A stretch of DNA of 24,723 bases from Treponema sp. (lineage in GTDB: Bacteria > Spirochaetota > Spirochaetia > Treponematales > Breznakiellaceae): contig JAISLX010000161.1 of the NCBI GenBank assembly GCA_031277045.1, positions 1 through 24,723 of the forward strand, read 5' to 3'. This document shows positions 8,119-15,893 of the stretch, piece by piece. Each line of letters opens with the position of its first letter. Within the stretch, counting starts at the first letter, position 1. The notes beneath the pieces are model-generated. The model made no database searches. It saw only the letters and a list, made by a program, of their open reading frames with translations, and had not been told where the DNA came from. The position numbers and the translations under genes are program-made.

Positions 8119-8598
8119 ATGAAGGCCGCCATTATCTTTGGCTCAAAGTCGGATCAGGAGGTCATGAAAAAGGCCGCCGTAACGCTTGGGGAATTTGGGG
8201 TGGCCTACAGTTCCCATATCCTGTCCGCCCACCGGGCGCCTGAACTGCTGGAAGAGACTCTGGCAAAGCTGGAGGCCGGCGGGACGGAGATTATCATTGC
8301 CGGGGCGGGGCTGGCGGCCCACCTGCCGGGCTTTATTGCCAGCAGAACCCTGCTGCCGGTTATCGCGGTACCTATCGTGTCAGGCGGGCTGGGCGGGCTG
8401 GACGCCCTTCTTTCCATCGTGCAGATGCCCCGGCCCATTCCGGTAGCCGCAGTGGGCCTGGACAACGCGGCAAATGCCGCTTACCTGGCCTGCGAGATTC
8501 TGGCGCTCAAATACCCGGACCTGAAACAAAAACTTTTGAAATTCCGCGAAAACATGAAAGAAATTTCCGCCCGTGAAAACAAGGGAGTGGACCTATGA
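8119..8598 (+). CDS. purE: N5-CAIR mutase / phosphoribosylaminoimidazole carboxylase catalytic subunit (class I type)
   Basis: 159 residues from the ATG at 8119, which has AGGGGG at 8110-8115; an open frame back to 8083 lacks such a site. PurE makes CAIR in de novo purine synthesis. It has the nucleotide-binding G-S-K-S-D (8-12), S-A-H-R-A-P (the class I S-A-H-R-(T/A)-P loop) and [11 protein letters not shown] with the catalytic His. These are class I marks, so it should need PurK and N5-CAIR, unlike the CO2-using class II enzyme known from T. denticola. No purK is in the window. The stop overlaps the purC start (ATGA). Confidence 0.93.
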   Translation: MKAAIIFGSKSDQEVMKKAAVTLGEFGVAYSSHILSAHRAPELLEETLAKLEAGGTEIIIAGAGLAAHLPGFIASRTLLPVIAVPIVSGGLGGLDALLSIVQMPRPIPVAAVGLDNAANAAYLACEILALKYPDLKQKLLKFRENMKEISARENKGVDL

Positions 8599-9323
8599 TC
8601 GAACAGGGCCGGCAGCTCTACGAGGGCAAGGCAAAGACGGTTTACGCCACCAATCAGGAAGACCTGGTGATTATCCACTACAAAGATGACGCCACCGCCT
8701 TTAACGGGGAAAAAAAGGGAAGCATTGACGACAAAGGGCGGCTTAACAACGCTATCGCCTGCGGTCTTTTTGAGCTGCTTGAAAAGTCGGGCGTCCCCAC
8801 TCATTACGTGGCCCGCCTTAACGACCGGGACATGCTCTGCAAAAAAGTAACGATAATTCCCCTGGAAGTTATTATCCGCAACGTAGCCGCCGGTTCCATG
8901 GCGAAACGTCTGGGCCTGGCGGAAGGTTTTCCCTTAAAAACAGTTGTGTTTGAATTATCCTACAAAAACGATGCCCTGGGAGATCCCCTGATCAACGATT
9001 ACCACGCGGCCGCCATCGGCGCTTCCACATTTGAGGAAATTGAGGAGATCAAAAAGATCGCGTTCCGGGTAAACGATGTGCTTTCCTGTTTTTTCCTTGA
9101 GCGGGGAGTCAGGCTTATTGATTTTAAGCTGGAGTTTGGCCGGACCCCGGGCGGCGCCGGGAACGGAGAACATCTGGCGCTGGCCGATGAAATCTCCCCG
9201 GACACCTGCCGCTTTTGGGATGCCGCGACAAACGAAAAACTCGACAAAGACCGGTTCCGCCGGGACCTGGGAAATGTAAAGGAAGCCTACGTTGAAATCC
9301 TTAAACGGATTGAAAAACAGTAA
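8595..9323 (+). CDS. purC: SAICAR synthetase
   Basis: 242 residues, normal for PurC, which joins CAIR and aspartate with ATP. Marks: N-terminal [27 protein letters not shown] and the signature L-I-D-F-K-L-E-F-G, then [13 protein letters not shown]. The start ATG overlaps the purE stop by the ATGA arrangement, with GGGAG just upstream, so translation is likely coupled. The 3' end overlaps the proposed purF start by 32 nt. Confidence 0.95.
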   Translation: MIEQGRQLYEGKAKTVYATNQEDLVIIHYKDDATAFNGEKKGSIDDKGRLNNAIACGLFELLEKSGVPTHYVARLNDRDMLCKKVTIIPLEVIIRNVAAGSMAKRLGLAEGFPLKTVVFELSYKNDALGDPLINDYHAAAIGASTFEEIEEIKKIAFRVNDVLSCFFLERGVRLIDFKLEFGRTPGGAGNGEHLALADEISPDTCRFWDAATNEKLDKDRFRRDLGNVKEAYVEILKRIEKQ

Positions 9324-10809
9324 TACTGCCGCCGGCAGGCCCCGGCGCGGAGTTTGCGGCCCCGGCGGCAACGAACTTCAGCGCGATAACCGCGCCGATG
9401 ACAAGCTGCACGAATCCTGCGGCGTTTTCGGCGTTTATCTGGACGACCCCGAACGGGACGCGGCGCCTCTGGTGTACTACGGCCTTCTGGCTTTGCAGCA
9501 CCGGGGACAGGAGAGCGCCGGAATCGCGGTAATGAAAGACCAAAACATTGAGCTGCGCAAGGGCATGGGCCTGGTGGCGGAAGTCTTTAATCCGGAAACG
9601 TTGGATCAGCTTAAGGGAAGCGCCGCGGTAGGGCATGTCCGGTACTCCACCACCGGGTCCAGCAGCATCGAAAACGCCCAGCCCTTTGTAAGCCGTTTCA
9701 AGCTTGGCTCCATCGCGGTGGCCCACAACGGCACGCTGACCAACGCGGACGTGGTACGGGAACTGCTGGAAGATTCCGGAACGGGCTTTACCACATCGAG
9801 CGACAGCGAAGTTATCGTCAATTTGATTGCCAAGAATTACCGCAAGGGCCTTGAGAAAGCATTAACGGACACGATTAAATTTATCAAAGGCTCCTACGCC
9901 CTGGCGGTCCTTACCGGCGAAGCCCTGGTGGGGGCGCGGGACCCCAACGGCATCCGGCCCCTGTGCCTGGGGAAACTGCCCGCGCCCGGTTCCGCGCGGG
10001 GCGGGTCCGGCGGCGGCTGGATTCTGGCCAGCGAAAGCTGCGCCATAGACGCGGTGGGCGGGGAATTTATCCGGAACATAGAACCCGGCGAACTGGTAAT
10101 CATCAACCGGGAACAGGTGTTCTCCTTTCTTTTTAGTGAAAAAACCCGGCGGGCGGTCTGTTCTTTTGAGTACGTCTACTTTGCCCGGCCCGACAGCATT
10201 ATCGACACGGTCGACGTATACGGTTCCCGGGTGCGGGCGGGGGAGATTCTGGGCCGGGAATCGGCGGCGGCGGCGGACCTGGTGATCGGGGTTCCCGAAT
10301 CGGGGATTCCCGCGGCCATCGGCTACGGAAAGGCTACGGGCACCCCGTTTGGCGTGGGGATCGTCAAAAGCCGCTACGTGGCCCGTACCTTTATCGCGCC
10401 GGATCAGGACAAGCGGGAAAAAGCGGTTTCCGTAAAGCACAACGTTATTAAAAGCGAGGTCCGGGACAAGCGGGTCGTGCTAATTGACGATTCCATCGTC
10501 CGGGGGACCACGAGCAAACGGCTGGTAACGATTCTAAAGGCGGCCGGCGCCCGGGAAGTTCATATCCGGGTCTGTTCCCCGCCGGTGCGCTGCCCCTGCT
10601 ATTTTGGAATCGATACCCCCCACCGCCGGGACCTTATCTCCAACGGCGCCAGCATCGGCGAACTGTGCGCCTCGCTTGGGGCGGACAGCCTGGCTTTTAT
10701 TTCTGTAGAGGGGCTGCTGGAATCCCTGGGAGCCGCGGCGGAAAAATCCTACTGCCTGGGCTGCTTTACCGGGGAGTACCCCATCCCCGTTTCGGGCGAA
10801 CAGGGATAG
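9292..10809 (+). CDS. purF: Amidophosphoribosyltransferase, Fe-S type
   Basis: 505 residues. PurF moves the glutamine amide nitrogen to PRPP, the first step of purine synthesis. The N-terminal nucleophile domain starts at C43 (C-G-V-F-G-V-Y); glutamine-site residues such as R-G-Q-E-S-A-G and the PRPP loop [12 protein letters not shown] are intact. Cysteines matching the 4Fe-4S ligands of the B. subtilis enzyme are present: [14 protein letters not shown] and C-L-G-C-F-T-G-E-Y. The start is a TTG at 9292 inside purC: it has AAAGGAAG six nt upstream and there is no in-frame ATG before the catalytic Cys. That gives a 42-residue leader, longer than the 11-residue propeptide of B. subtilis; TTG 9310 is an alternative. 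Leader removal to expose C43 is expected. Confidence 0.93.
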   Translation: MKSLNGLKNSNTAAGRPRRGVCGPGGNELQRDNRADDKLHESCGVFGVYLDDPERDAAPLVYYGLLALQHRGQESAGIAVMKDQNIELRKGMGLVAEVFNPETLDQLKGSAAVGHVRYSTTGSSSIENAQPFVSRFKLGSIAVAHNGTLTNADVVRELLEDSGTGFTTSSDSEVIVNLIAKNYRKGLEKALTDTIKFIKGSYALAVLTGEALVGARDPNGIRPLCLGKLPAPGSARGGSGGGWILASESCAIDAVGGEFIRNIEPGELVIINREQVFSFLFSEKTRRAVCSFEYVYFARPDSIIDTVDVYGSRVRAGEILGRESAAAADLVIGVPESGIPAAIGYGKATGTPFGVGIVKSRYVARTFIAPDQDKREKAVSVKHNVIKSEVRDKRVVLIDDSIVRGTTSKRLVTILKAAGAREVHIRVCSPPVRCPCYFGIDTPHRRDLISNGASIGELCASLGADSLAFISVEGLLESLGAAAEKSYCLGCFTGEYPIPVSGEQG

Positions 10810-10812
10810 CGT

Positions 10813-10818
10813 TATACT
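10813..10818 (+). promoter_or_regulatory. Candidate -10 element for the HIT gene
   Basis: TATACT, 3 nt after the purF stop, matches -10 elements seen elsewhere in the window (3115, 21295, 20589 minus). The -35 region is weak. The resulting leader holds a small hairpin GCAGG-CAACA-CCTGC (10826-10840). HIT could also be read from the pur operon. Confidence 0.3.
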
Positions 10819-10894
10819 GGAATTCGCAGGCAACACCTGCCGGCTTAAAGCCAGCGGGAACCACAGTAACAAAAAACAAGCTCGAAGGATAATT

Positions 10895-11239
10895 ATGGCC
10901 GATTGTATTTTTTGTAAAATCGCCGGGGGCGGCATTCCCTGCAACAAGATCTACGAAGACGGGGAACTCCTGGCCTTCCACGATCTGAACCCCCAGGCGC
11001 CGCTGCACTTCCTTGTCATTCCGAAAAAGCACATCCCCAATGTGATGGAACTGGACAGCGCCGATGTCCCGCTTCTGGGACGGCTTCTCAACAAGGCCCA
11101 GGAACTGGCCGCCGCCCTGGGCTGCGCCGAAACAGGCGCCCGCTTTGTGATCAACTGCAAGGCGGACGGCGGGCAGACGGTGGATCACCTTCACTGCCAT
11201 GTTCTGGGCGGCCGCGCCCTGGGCTGGCCGCCGGGTTAA
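10895..11239 (+). CDS. hinT: HIT-family nucleotide hydrolase/transferase
   Basis: 114 residues, the normal size of HinT-like proteins, which hydrolyse purine nucleoside phosphoramidates. N-terminal C-I-F-C-K-I-A, then I-P-K-K-H-I-P, and the active-site triad [11 protein letters not shown] with H98, H100 and the nucleophile H102. AAGGA stands 6 nt before the ATG. It lies between purF and glpK; the purine link is suggestive but not proof of a shared role. Confidence 0.92.
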   Translation: MADCIFCKIAGGGIPCNKIYEDGELLAFHDLNPQAPLHFLVIPKKHIPNVMELDSADVPLLGRLLNKAQELAAALGCAETGARFVINCKADGGQTVDHLHCHVLGGRALGWPPG

Positions 11240-11250
11240 GGAGTTTCGCG

Positions 11251-12735
11251 ATGCCAAAATACGTGCTTGCCCTCGATCAGGGCACCACCAGTTCCCGCGC
11301 CATTCTGTTTGATTCCGGTCAAAACGTGGTTGGCGTGGAACAGCGGGAGTTTCCCCAGATTTATCCGCGGGAAGGCTGGGTAGAGCATGACCCCATGGAA
11401 ATATACTCCTCCCAGTACGGGGTGATGATGGAACTCCTCGCCAGGCGCGATATAAAGGCCGCGGATATCGCGGCCATTGGCATCAGCAACCAGCGGGAAA
11501 CCACGATTCTTTGGGAAGCGGCCACAGGCCGGCCCATTTACAACGCCATTGTGTGGCAGTGCCGCCGCAGCTCCGGGATTGTGGACGAACTGGTCAGGCG
11601 GGGGTTTAACGATCACATCCAAAAAACCACCGGCCTGGTGCCGGACGCGTATTTTTCCGGCACCAAGATCGCCTGGATTCTGAATAACGTTGAAGGGGCG
11701 CGGGAACGGGCCGGCCGGGGGGAGATCCTCTTTGGCACCGTGGACACCTGGCTTGTCTGGAAGCTGACCGGCGGCGCGGTCCACGTAACCGATTATACCA
11801 ACGCGAGCCGTACCATGCTGTTCGACATTCACAAACTGGACTGGGACGATACGCTGCTGGCAGCCCTGGACATACCCCGCGCCATGCTGCCCGCGGTCAA
11901 ACCTTCCAGCCAGGTCTACGGCTCCGCCGCCATCCAGGGTGTCCAGGTTCCCATTGCCGGTCTTGCCGGGGACCAGCAGGCCGCCCTTTTTGGCCAGTGC
12001 TGTTTTTCAAAAGGGGAAGCCAAGAACACCTACGGCACGGGCTGTTTTCTGCTGATGAACACCGGGGAAGACGCCGTCATCAGCCAGAACGGCCTTATCA
12101 CCAGCCTTGCCGCAAGCCTGCCCGGCAGGATCCAGTACGTTCTGGAAGGCAGCGTTTTTGTGGGGGGCGCGGTGATCCAGTGGCTCCGGGACGAGATGCG
12201 CCTTATCACCGAAAGCGCCGACGCCGAATACTACGCCCTCAAAGTCCCCGATTCAGGCGGCGTGTACGTGGTTCCCGCTTTTACGGGCCTGGGGGCCCCC
12301 TACTGGGACATGTACGCGCGGGGCTGCATCATCGGGATCACCAGGGGGACCAAACGGAACCACATCATCCGGGCCGCCCAGGAATCTATCGCATACCAGA
12401 GCCTGGACCTGGTGCGGGCCATGGAAAAAGACACGGGCCTGCGCCTTGCGGAACTCAAAGTAGACGGCGGGGCCAGCCGGGACCGCTTTTTGATGCAGTT
12501 CCAGGCAGACATCATGGGGAGCGTCATCAAACGGCCCGTAATCCGGGAAACCACCGCCCTGGGCGCCGCCTGCCTGGCGGGCCTGGCCGTGGGGTTCTGG
12601 AAGGACAGCGGGGAACTCCTTGGCCGCTGGAAGTGTGACGCCGCCTTTAGTCCCGTCATGGACGCGGCGGCGCGGGAAACCCTCACAGCCGGATGGCACA
12701 AAGCCGTGGGCCGCAGCCGCGCCTGGGCGGAGTAG
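11251..12735 (+). CDS. glpK: Glycerol kinase
   Basis: 494 residues, standard GlpK length; phosphorylates glycerol to sn-glycerol 3-phosphate. FGGY-family marks: [11 protein letters not shown] at the N-terminus, the I-S-N-Q-R-E-T-T and W-Q-C-R-R substrate-site segments, [22 protein letters not shown] and [18 protein letters not shown] at 11240-11243, 7 nt before the ATG. Only 11 nt separate it from hinT, so co-transcription is likely. No glycerol facilitator or glpD is in the window. Confidence 0.97.
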   Translation: MPKYVLALDQGTTSSRAILFDSGQNVVGVEQREFPQIYPREGWVEHDPMEIYSSQYGVMMELLARRDIKAADIAAIGISNQRETTILWEAATGRPIYNAIVWQCRRSSGIVDELVRRGFNDHIQKTTGLVPDAYFSGTKIAWILNNVEGARERAGRGEILFGTVDTWLVWKLTGGAVHVTDYTNASRTMLFDIHKLDWDDTLLAALDIPRAMLPAVKPSSQVYGSAAIQGVQVPIAGLAGDQQAALFGQCCFSKGEAKNTYGTGCFLLMNTGEDAVISQNGLITSLAASLPGRIQYVLEGSVFVGGAVIQWLRDEMRLITESADAEYYALKVPDSGGVYVVPAFTGLGAPYWDMYARGCIIGITRGTKRNHIIRAAQESIAYQSLDLVRAMEKDTGLRLAELKVDGGASRDRFLMQFQADIMGSVIKRPVIRETTALGAACLAGLAVGFWKDSGELLGRWKCDAAFSPVMDAAARETLTAGWHKAVGRSRAWAE

Positions 12736-12766
12736 ACGGGGCGGCGCCCCGCAGGGCGGGCGGAGA

Positions 12767-12786
12767 ATCAGCCGGTAATTTGTTTA
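12767..12786. repeat. 20-bp copy of the 3' end of the M48 gene
   Basis: Identical to 14415-14434; read on the minus strand both give K-Q-I-T-G-stop, the C-terminus of the M48 peptidase. A GGGCGGA lies beside both. Similarity ends abruptly on the other side. Confidence 0.55.
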
Positions 12787-12801
12787 GAGGCGGAGGTTTT
12801 C

Positions 12802-12819
12802 CCAAAACTGAAGTTTTGG
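12802..12819. repeat. Short dispersed palindrome (CCAAAAC-TGAA-GTTTTGG)
   Basis: Perfect 7-bp stem with a TGAA loop, same family as 500-522 and 18926-18947. No T-tract follows, so it is not a normal terminator for glpK. Confidence 0.65.
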
Positions 12820-12965
12820 AACAAGCTCATTTATTAAAGGTCTTGCACAAATTTTTGAAAAATACTACATTTTTTCCATGCTTAAAACAGTGTCCGTTCG
12901 GCCCGTAGCTATTTCCCGCGCTGCCGCCAGTGCAATTACCCGGCAATTCCGCGCAGCGGAATCGC
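12820..12965. other. AT-rich then GC-rich intergenic stretch with one hairpin
   Basis: No gene seen. At 12942-12966 a hairpin ATTCCGC-GCA-GCGGAAT (extended by GGC/GCC across an A-C mismatch) lies downstream, on the minus strand, of the candidate promoter at 13004-13034. Confidence 0.4.
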
Positions 12966-13003
12966 CACGACCCACGACCCACGACCCACGACCCACGACC
13001 CAC
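12966..13003. repeat. Heptamer tandem array (CACGACC)5
   Basis: Five perfect copies of CACGACC (12966-13000) plus a partial CAC. On the minus strand the predicted transcription start of the promoter at 13004-13034 falls at its first base or so. Confidence 0.95.
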
Positions 13004-13034
13004 ATTATACTTTAAATAAACGACAGCGTGTCAA
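13004..13034 (-). promoter_or_regulatory. Consensus-like minus-strand promoter without a gene
   Basis: On the minus strand TTGACA (plus 13029-13034) and TATAAT (plus 13004-13009), both perfect hexamers, are 19 bp apart, slightly wide. Transcription would run left through the heptamer array toward the 3' end of glpK, where no minus-strand gene is present; it could make an sRNA or an antisense transcript. Confidence 0.5.
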
Positions 13035-13059
13035 GTCCCCAATACCCCTTTCCCCGGCT

Positions 13060-13216
13060 TTAGGCAAATCTAACCTGACCGGAGGCAATTTCGCCCCGGA
13101 ATTAGGCAAATCCACGGCATCCGGAGGCAAATCCATCGCATCCGGAGGCAAATCCGTCCCGGAATTAGGCAAATCCGTCGCATCCGGGGGCAAATCCACC
13201 CCGGAATTAGGCAACT
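13060..13216. repeat. 21-bp tandem array (8 units)
   Basis: GGCAA recurs at 13063, 13084, 13105, 13126, 13147, 13168, 13189 and 13210, exactly 21 bp apart. Units alternate between two forms, one with CCGGAATTA and one with GCATCCGGA before the GGCAA. On the minus strand it reads as a 7-residue repeat (L-P-P-D-A-x-D / L-P-N-S-G-x-D); I do not regard that as a gene. It ends 31 bp before the remnant ORF at 13248. Confidence 0.93.
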
Positions 13217-13247
13217 CTGCCGTACCTCACACTAAGGAGCAATCATA

Positions 13248-13508
13248 ATGTCGGCAACCAGAGACTGGCTCCCGGCAAACCGGGATACCCAGTTGCCAAT
13301 GGCGAAAGACCGGGAAGCCGTCATGACCGCCAGCGCGGCCTCCTCGATAGAGACCTGTCTGGTAGGCCGCCATGAATTAGGCGTCAAGATGATCTACATG
13401 TCCGGAAATCCCAATGACTCAGGCAAGACGGCGTATTTTGCCGTGCAGATAGAAAACGAGGGCAAGAAAGGTCCATGGGGCCCTTTGGTTTCCGCGCTGA
13501 TAGCGTGA
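13248..13508 (+). pseudogene. Internally deleted member of a treponemal paralogous family
   Basis: An 86-residue ORF with a strong AAGGAG upstream of the ATG. It begins D-W-L-P-A-N-R-D-T-Q-L-P-M-A-K-D, continues with V-G-R-H-E-L-G-V-K-M-I-Y-M-S-G-N-P-N-D, and ends S-G-K-T-A-Y-F-A-V-Q-I-E-N-E-G-K-K-G-P-W-G-P. I recall all three blocks from proteins of about 240 residues in termite-gut treponemes, where they are far apart; here two internal stretches are gone while the frame is kept. So it may still be translated, but as a stub. The remnant at 6614-7119 appears to be from the same wide family. Function of the family unknown to me. Confidence 0.6.
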
Positions 13509-13510
13509 TT

Positions 13511-13652
13511 AATGAGCGATTAGCAATGAGGAATGAAAGAAGAGCAGTAAGAATGAAAGACAGTACGGGAGAGCGGGGGGCGCATTGTAAAGGCCTCCTG
13601 GCTTTCGTACATCAATCTTCACTGCTCACCGCTAATTCCTCATTACTCATTG
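13511..13652. repeat. Inverted pair of heptamer-periodic tracts
   Basis: 13511-13559 reads in sevens as AATGAGC GATTAGC AATGAGG and further degenerate units. The reverse complement of 13616-13650 reads AATGAGT AATGAGG AATTAGC and so on. Between them (13560-13610) is a GC-rich segment. No gene. Confidence 0.6.
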
Positions 13653-13683
13653 ATAACCGGCTGGAGTACGCGCAGCATTGCGT

Positions 13684-13791
13684 ACACATGGGGTTATGTG
13701 TCATAAAACCGGCAATTATGGGGGCGGGGGTATTCGTGCCGCCGCCGCGGAACGCCCGGAAATAACGGTTTTATAAAATTCAACACATAAC
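13684..13791. repeat. Nested inverted repeat upstream of the lipoprotein gene
   Basis: GTTATGTGT (13693-13701) and ATAAAACCG (13703-13711) pair with CGGTTTTAT (13766-13774) and ACACATAAC (13783-13791), two 9-bp arms each. ATGTGT can instead pair with ACACAT at 13684-13689. May be a structured leader or a small palindromic element. Confidence 0.5.
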
Positions 13792-13827
13792 TAAAAAAAC
13801 TTTGTTGCCAAAGTGAAGGAGAAAACA

Positions 13828-14325
13828 ATGGCAAAGAAAAGAATGTTTTGGGGAATGTTGGCGATGGTACTGGCGCTGAGTATGTTCATGGCAGGCTGCG
13901 CAACGCGGCTTGGTGATTTTACCCTGATGTCCAGCAAAAATGTTGAGCTAAGCCGGGTCAGCGAATTTAAACGGTCAAATCAAATGGTAAAGGGTTCAGA
14001 CTCAATGATCACCGTGTTGTTTTTTATTCCCATAAAAAGCAAAATCGACATGAAGGTAGCTTTGGACAATGCGCTCAATAAAATACCCGGAGCGCAGGCG
14101 ATTGTTGACGTGAGGATTGATTACCAGAAATTGAACTTCGTTTTGTTTCAAGTCGAAGGTTACGTTATAAGCGGAACCGCGCTGATTGATATGGGGGTGG
14201 CAGACGCGTCCGAAACTACGCCGGATAAGCCGTATTTGGTTATGGACACCAAAGACGGCGAACATTTTACAAAACGTTATGTAAGCGAGCCTGAGTATCA
14301 AAACTTGCTGGCGCAGGTAAAATAA
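13828..14325 (+). CDS. Small lipoprotein of unknown function
   Basis: 165 residues from the ATG at 13828, chosen because AAGGAG lies at 13816-13821, 6 nt upstream; the in-frame ATG at 13813 would start before this site. The N-terminus is a lipoprotein signal: basic M-A-K-K-R, hydrophobic stretch, then M-A-G-C with Cys24 as lipid attachment site. The mature part begins A-T-R-L-G-D-F-T-L-M-S-S-K-N-V, with I-P-x-K and A-L-D-N-A-L-N-K-I-P-G-A-Q-A later; this resembles a family of small uncharacterised lipoproteins found in several bacterial phyla. AT-richer than its neighbours. Monocistronic with its own terminator. Confidence 0.85.
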   Translation: MAKKRMFWGMLAMVLALSMFMAGCATRLGDFTLMSSKNVELSRVSEFKRSNQMVKGSDSMITVLFFIPIKSKIDMKVALDNALNKIPGAQAIVDVRIDYQKLNFVLFQVEGYVISGTALIDMGVADASETTPDKPYLVMDTKDGEHFTKRYVSEPEYQNLLAQVK

Positions 14326-14344
14326 TTCAGCAAACACCAAGGCG

Positions 14345-14374
14345 CCCGCCCCCCTTGAGGGGGCGGGTTTTTTT
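14345..14374 (+). terminator. Rho-independent terminator of the lipoprotein gene
   Basis: CCCGCCCCC (14345-14353) pairs with GGGGGCGGG (14359-14367), followed by seven T. No T-tract on the other strand, so it serves only the plus direction. Confidence 0.93.
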
Positions 14375-14415
14375 ATGGGTCGAGCCAAGGAAGCCGGCCT
14401 TTGGCTGAGGGCGGA

Positions 14416-15363
14416 TCAGCCGGTAATTTGTTTATACCGGGCCGCACGGTAAGACCGGGTATCGGGAACCTTGAACTTGTACAGCGTGTTCCGGGCTTTT
14501 TCCGTCCGCCGCGCCGGGCTGGGATGGGTTTTGATCAGGCCGCCGCTGTGTTCCCGCTGGTTCCTTTCAATCTGCTGGAGCATGGAAATCAGGGCGGCGG
14601 GGTCGTAACCCGCGGCGGCCAGCAGACTCATGGCGGCGGTATCGGCCTCGAATTCCTGTTCCTGGGAATAGCCTTTGTCGATCAGAGTGGTGATAATCTC
14701 GTTCACCGATTCGTCCATGACGCCGGCCAGTTCTTTCAGTTCCGCGCTCCCCAGGACTTTCGCGGTGGAACTCGCGGTTGTTATAATGGCGCTGGTAATC
14801 CGGCTGTTTTTGATCGCCTTGATACTGTGCTGCAACTGGATATGGCCAATCTCGTGGGCAATGACCGCCGCCAGGGCGTCCTCCGAATCCGCGCAGGCAA
14901 GAAGCCCCCGGGTAATAAAGATGTGCCCCCCCGGCGTGGCAAAGGCGTTAAGTTCCATGCTGTCCAGAATCGCCACGTGGTAACCGTTGTAGATTTCAGG
15001 ACGGGGGGAATTAATGACGATAACCGTGCATATCTCGTTCAGGTATTTGGTGAGCGCGGCGGCATCCTGCCGCATTTTGTAACGGCTGAGGATATTGGCC
15101 CCCACCGCGCGGCCAATGTAGTATTCCTGTTCCGGCGTAATTTCCTCCGCCGCCCGGCTGATGGCCTGGCCGGAGCTGCTGATAGAATCCGCCGCTTCCG
15201 GTTCCATAACCCCCAGGGCCTTGGCCGCCTGGGCCCCCATGCTGATGGTTTTCCCCAGCGATTCGCAGGACCAGAGCAGGAAAAACGAAACAAACAGCGG
15301 GACCATTCCCGCCGCGATGGCCCGGCGGCCGCGCCGTCCGCCCGGTTTTGAATGTCCGGTCAT
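14416..15363 (-). CDS. M48-family zinc metallopeptidase, lipoprotein
   Basis: 315 residues. A basic N-terminus and hydrophobic segment end in L-L-W-S-C, a spirochaetal-type lipobox with Cys33, so it should be lipid-anchored outside the inner membrane. Zinc motif H-E-I-G-H at 170-174 and the downstream E-F-E-A-D (E237 the likely third ligand) are intact; P-G-G-H-I-F-I-T-R-G-L-L precedes as in BepA/LoiP-like peptidases, and the T-H-P-S-P-x-x-R motif is at the C-terminus. Such proteins degrade misfolded envelope proteins. Its ATG follows the SH3 gene stop directly, so it is the third gene of the operon. No terminator seen after it. Confidence 0.92.
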   Translation of the reverse strand: MTGHSKPGGRRGRRAIAAGMVPLFVSFFLLWSCESLGKTISMGAQAAKALGVMEPEAADSISSSGQAISRAAEEITPEQEYYIGRAVGANILSRYKMRQDAAALTKYLNEICTVIVINSPRPEIYNGYHVAILDSMELNAFATPGGHIFITRGLLACADSEDALAAVIAHEIGHIQLQHSIKAIKNSRITSAIITTASSTAKVLGSAELKELAGVMDESVNEIITTLIDKGYSQEQEFEADTAAMSLLAAAGYDPAALISMLQQIERNQREHSGGLIKTHPSPARRTEKARNTLYKFKVPDTRSYRAARYKQITG

Positions 15364-15846
15364 TTATTCATCCCCTATGCCAAAAAGATGGCCTTCGCCG
15401 ATAAACACCATCATGTCTTCATCGGGAACCTTTACGGTTTCCAGCGCATCTACCGCGTCAAAATCCACGCCGGTAGTTTCCCGGTATATGTTTTCCACTT
15501 CCTCGTTAAAACCTTTCCCGGCCATAGCCACTTCCCGGGAAGAAACTGATCCGGTTCTTCCCGCGGCGGTGATTCGTTTGGTAGTTAAATTGGCCTGGGC
15601 GGTCCAGCCGATTATCGTTGTCCGGCCCCAGTGCTCCACCTGCGCCCATTTTCCGTTCAACTGGATTACTGTTACCTTGTCGCCGTAGACCAGGGTGCCC
15701 AGAGTTCGCGCGAAAAAGCTGGTCCCCGATTTCAGGGGCAGGGATTTGGCGGTTACGTAGACCGTCTGCCCAATCGCTATCTGGGCCGCCGCAGCGCCGG
15801 TAATGATCAGCGCCATACATACTAAAAGTGCCGTTCTTTTCAACAT
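15364..15846 (-). CDS. Secreted SH3-domain protein
   Basis: 160 residues from the minus-strand ATG at 15846, preferred because GAGGAGG precedes it by a few bases and a classical signal peptide (M-L-K-R-T-A-L-L-V ... A-A-A-A-Q) then starts the protein. The longer frame starts at 15897, where its ATG overlaps the cyclase stop as ATGA; that start would bury the signal. Residues about 28-90 look like a bacterial SH3 domain (V-Y-V-T-A-K-S-L-P-L-K-S-G, V-I-Q-L-N-G-K-W-A-Q-V). The C-terminal part is acidic and unassigned. Likely periplasmic; partner unknown. Confidence 0.8.
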   Translation of the reverse strand: MLKRTALLVCMALIITGAAAAQIAIGQTVYVTAKSLPLKSGTSFFARTLGTLVYGDKVTVIQLNGKWAQVEHWGRTTIIGWTAQANLTTKRITAAGRTGSVSSREVAMAGKGFNEEVENIYRETTGVDFDAVDALETVKVPDEDMMVFIGEGHLFGIGDE

Positions 15847-15893
15847 GAGCCTCCTCGATATTTTCGCGCCGCATGCGCGGAGATTTATACGCC

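Noticed and set aside
13005..13214. 69-residue minus-strand ORF with 7-residue repeats
   Set aside because: It is the translation of the 21-bp array; TTG start, no Shine-Dalgarno.
13060..13216. CRISPR array
   Set aside because: The 21-bp units are contiguous with no spacers, and no cas gene is present.
14401..15351. 316-codon plus-strand ORF opposite the M48 peptidase
   Set aside because: The minus strand carries the zinc motif and lipobox; the plus frame has no recognisable protein.
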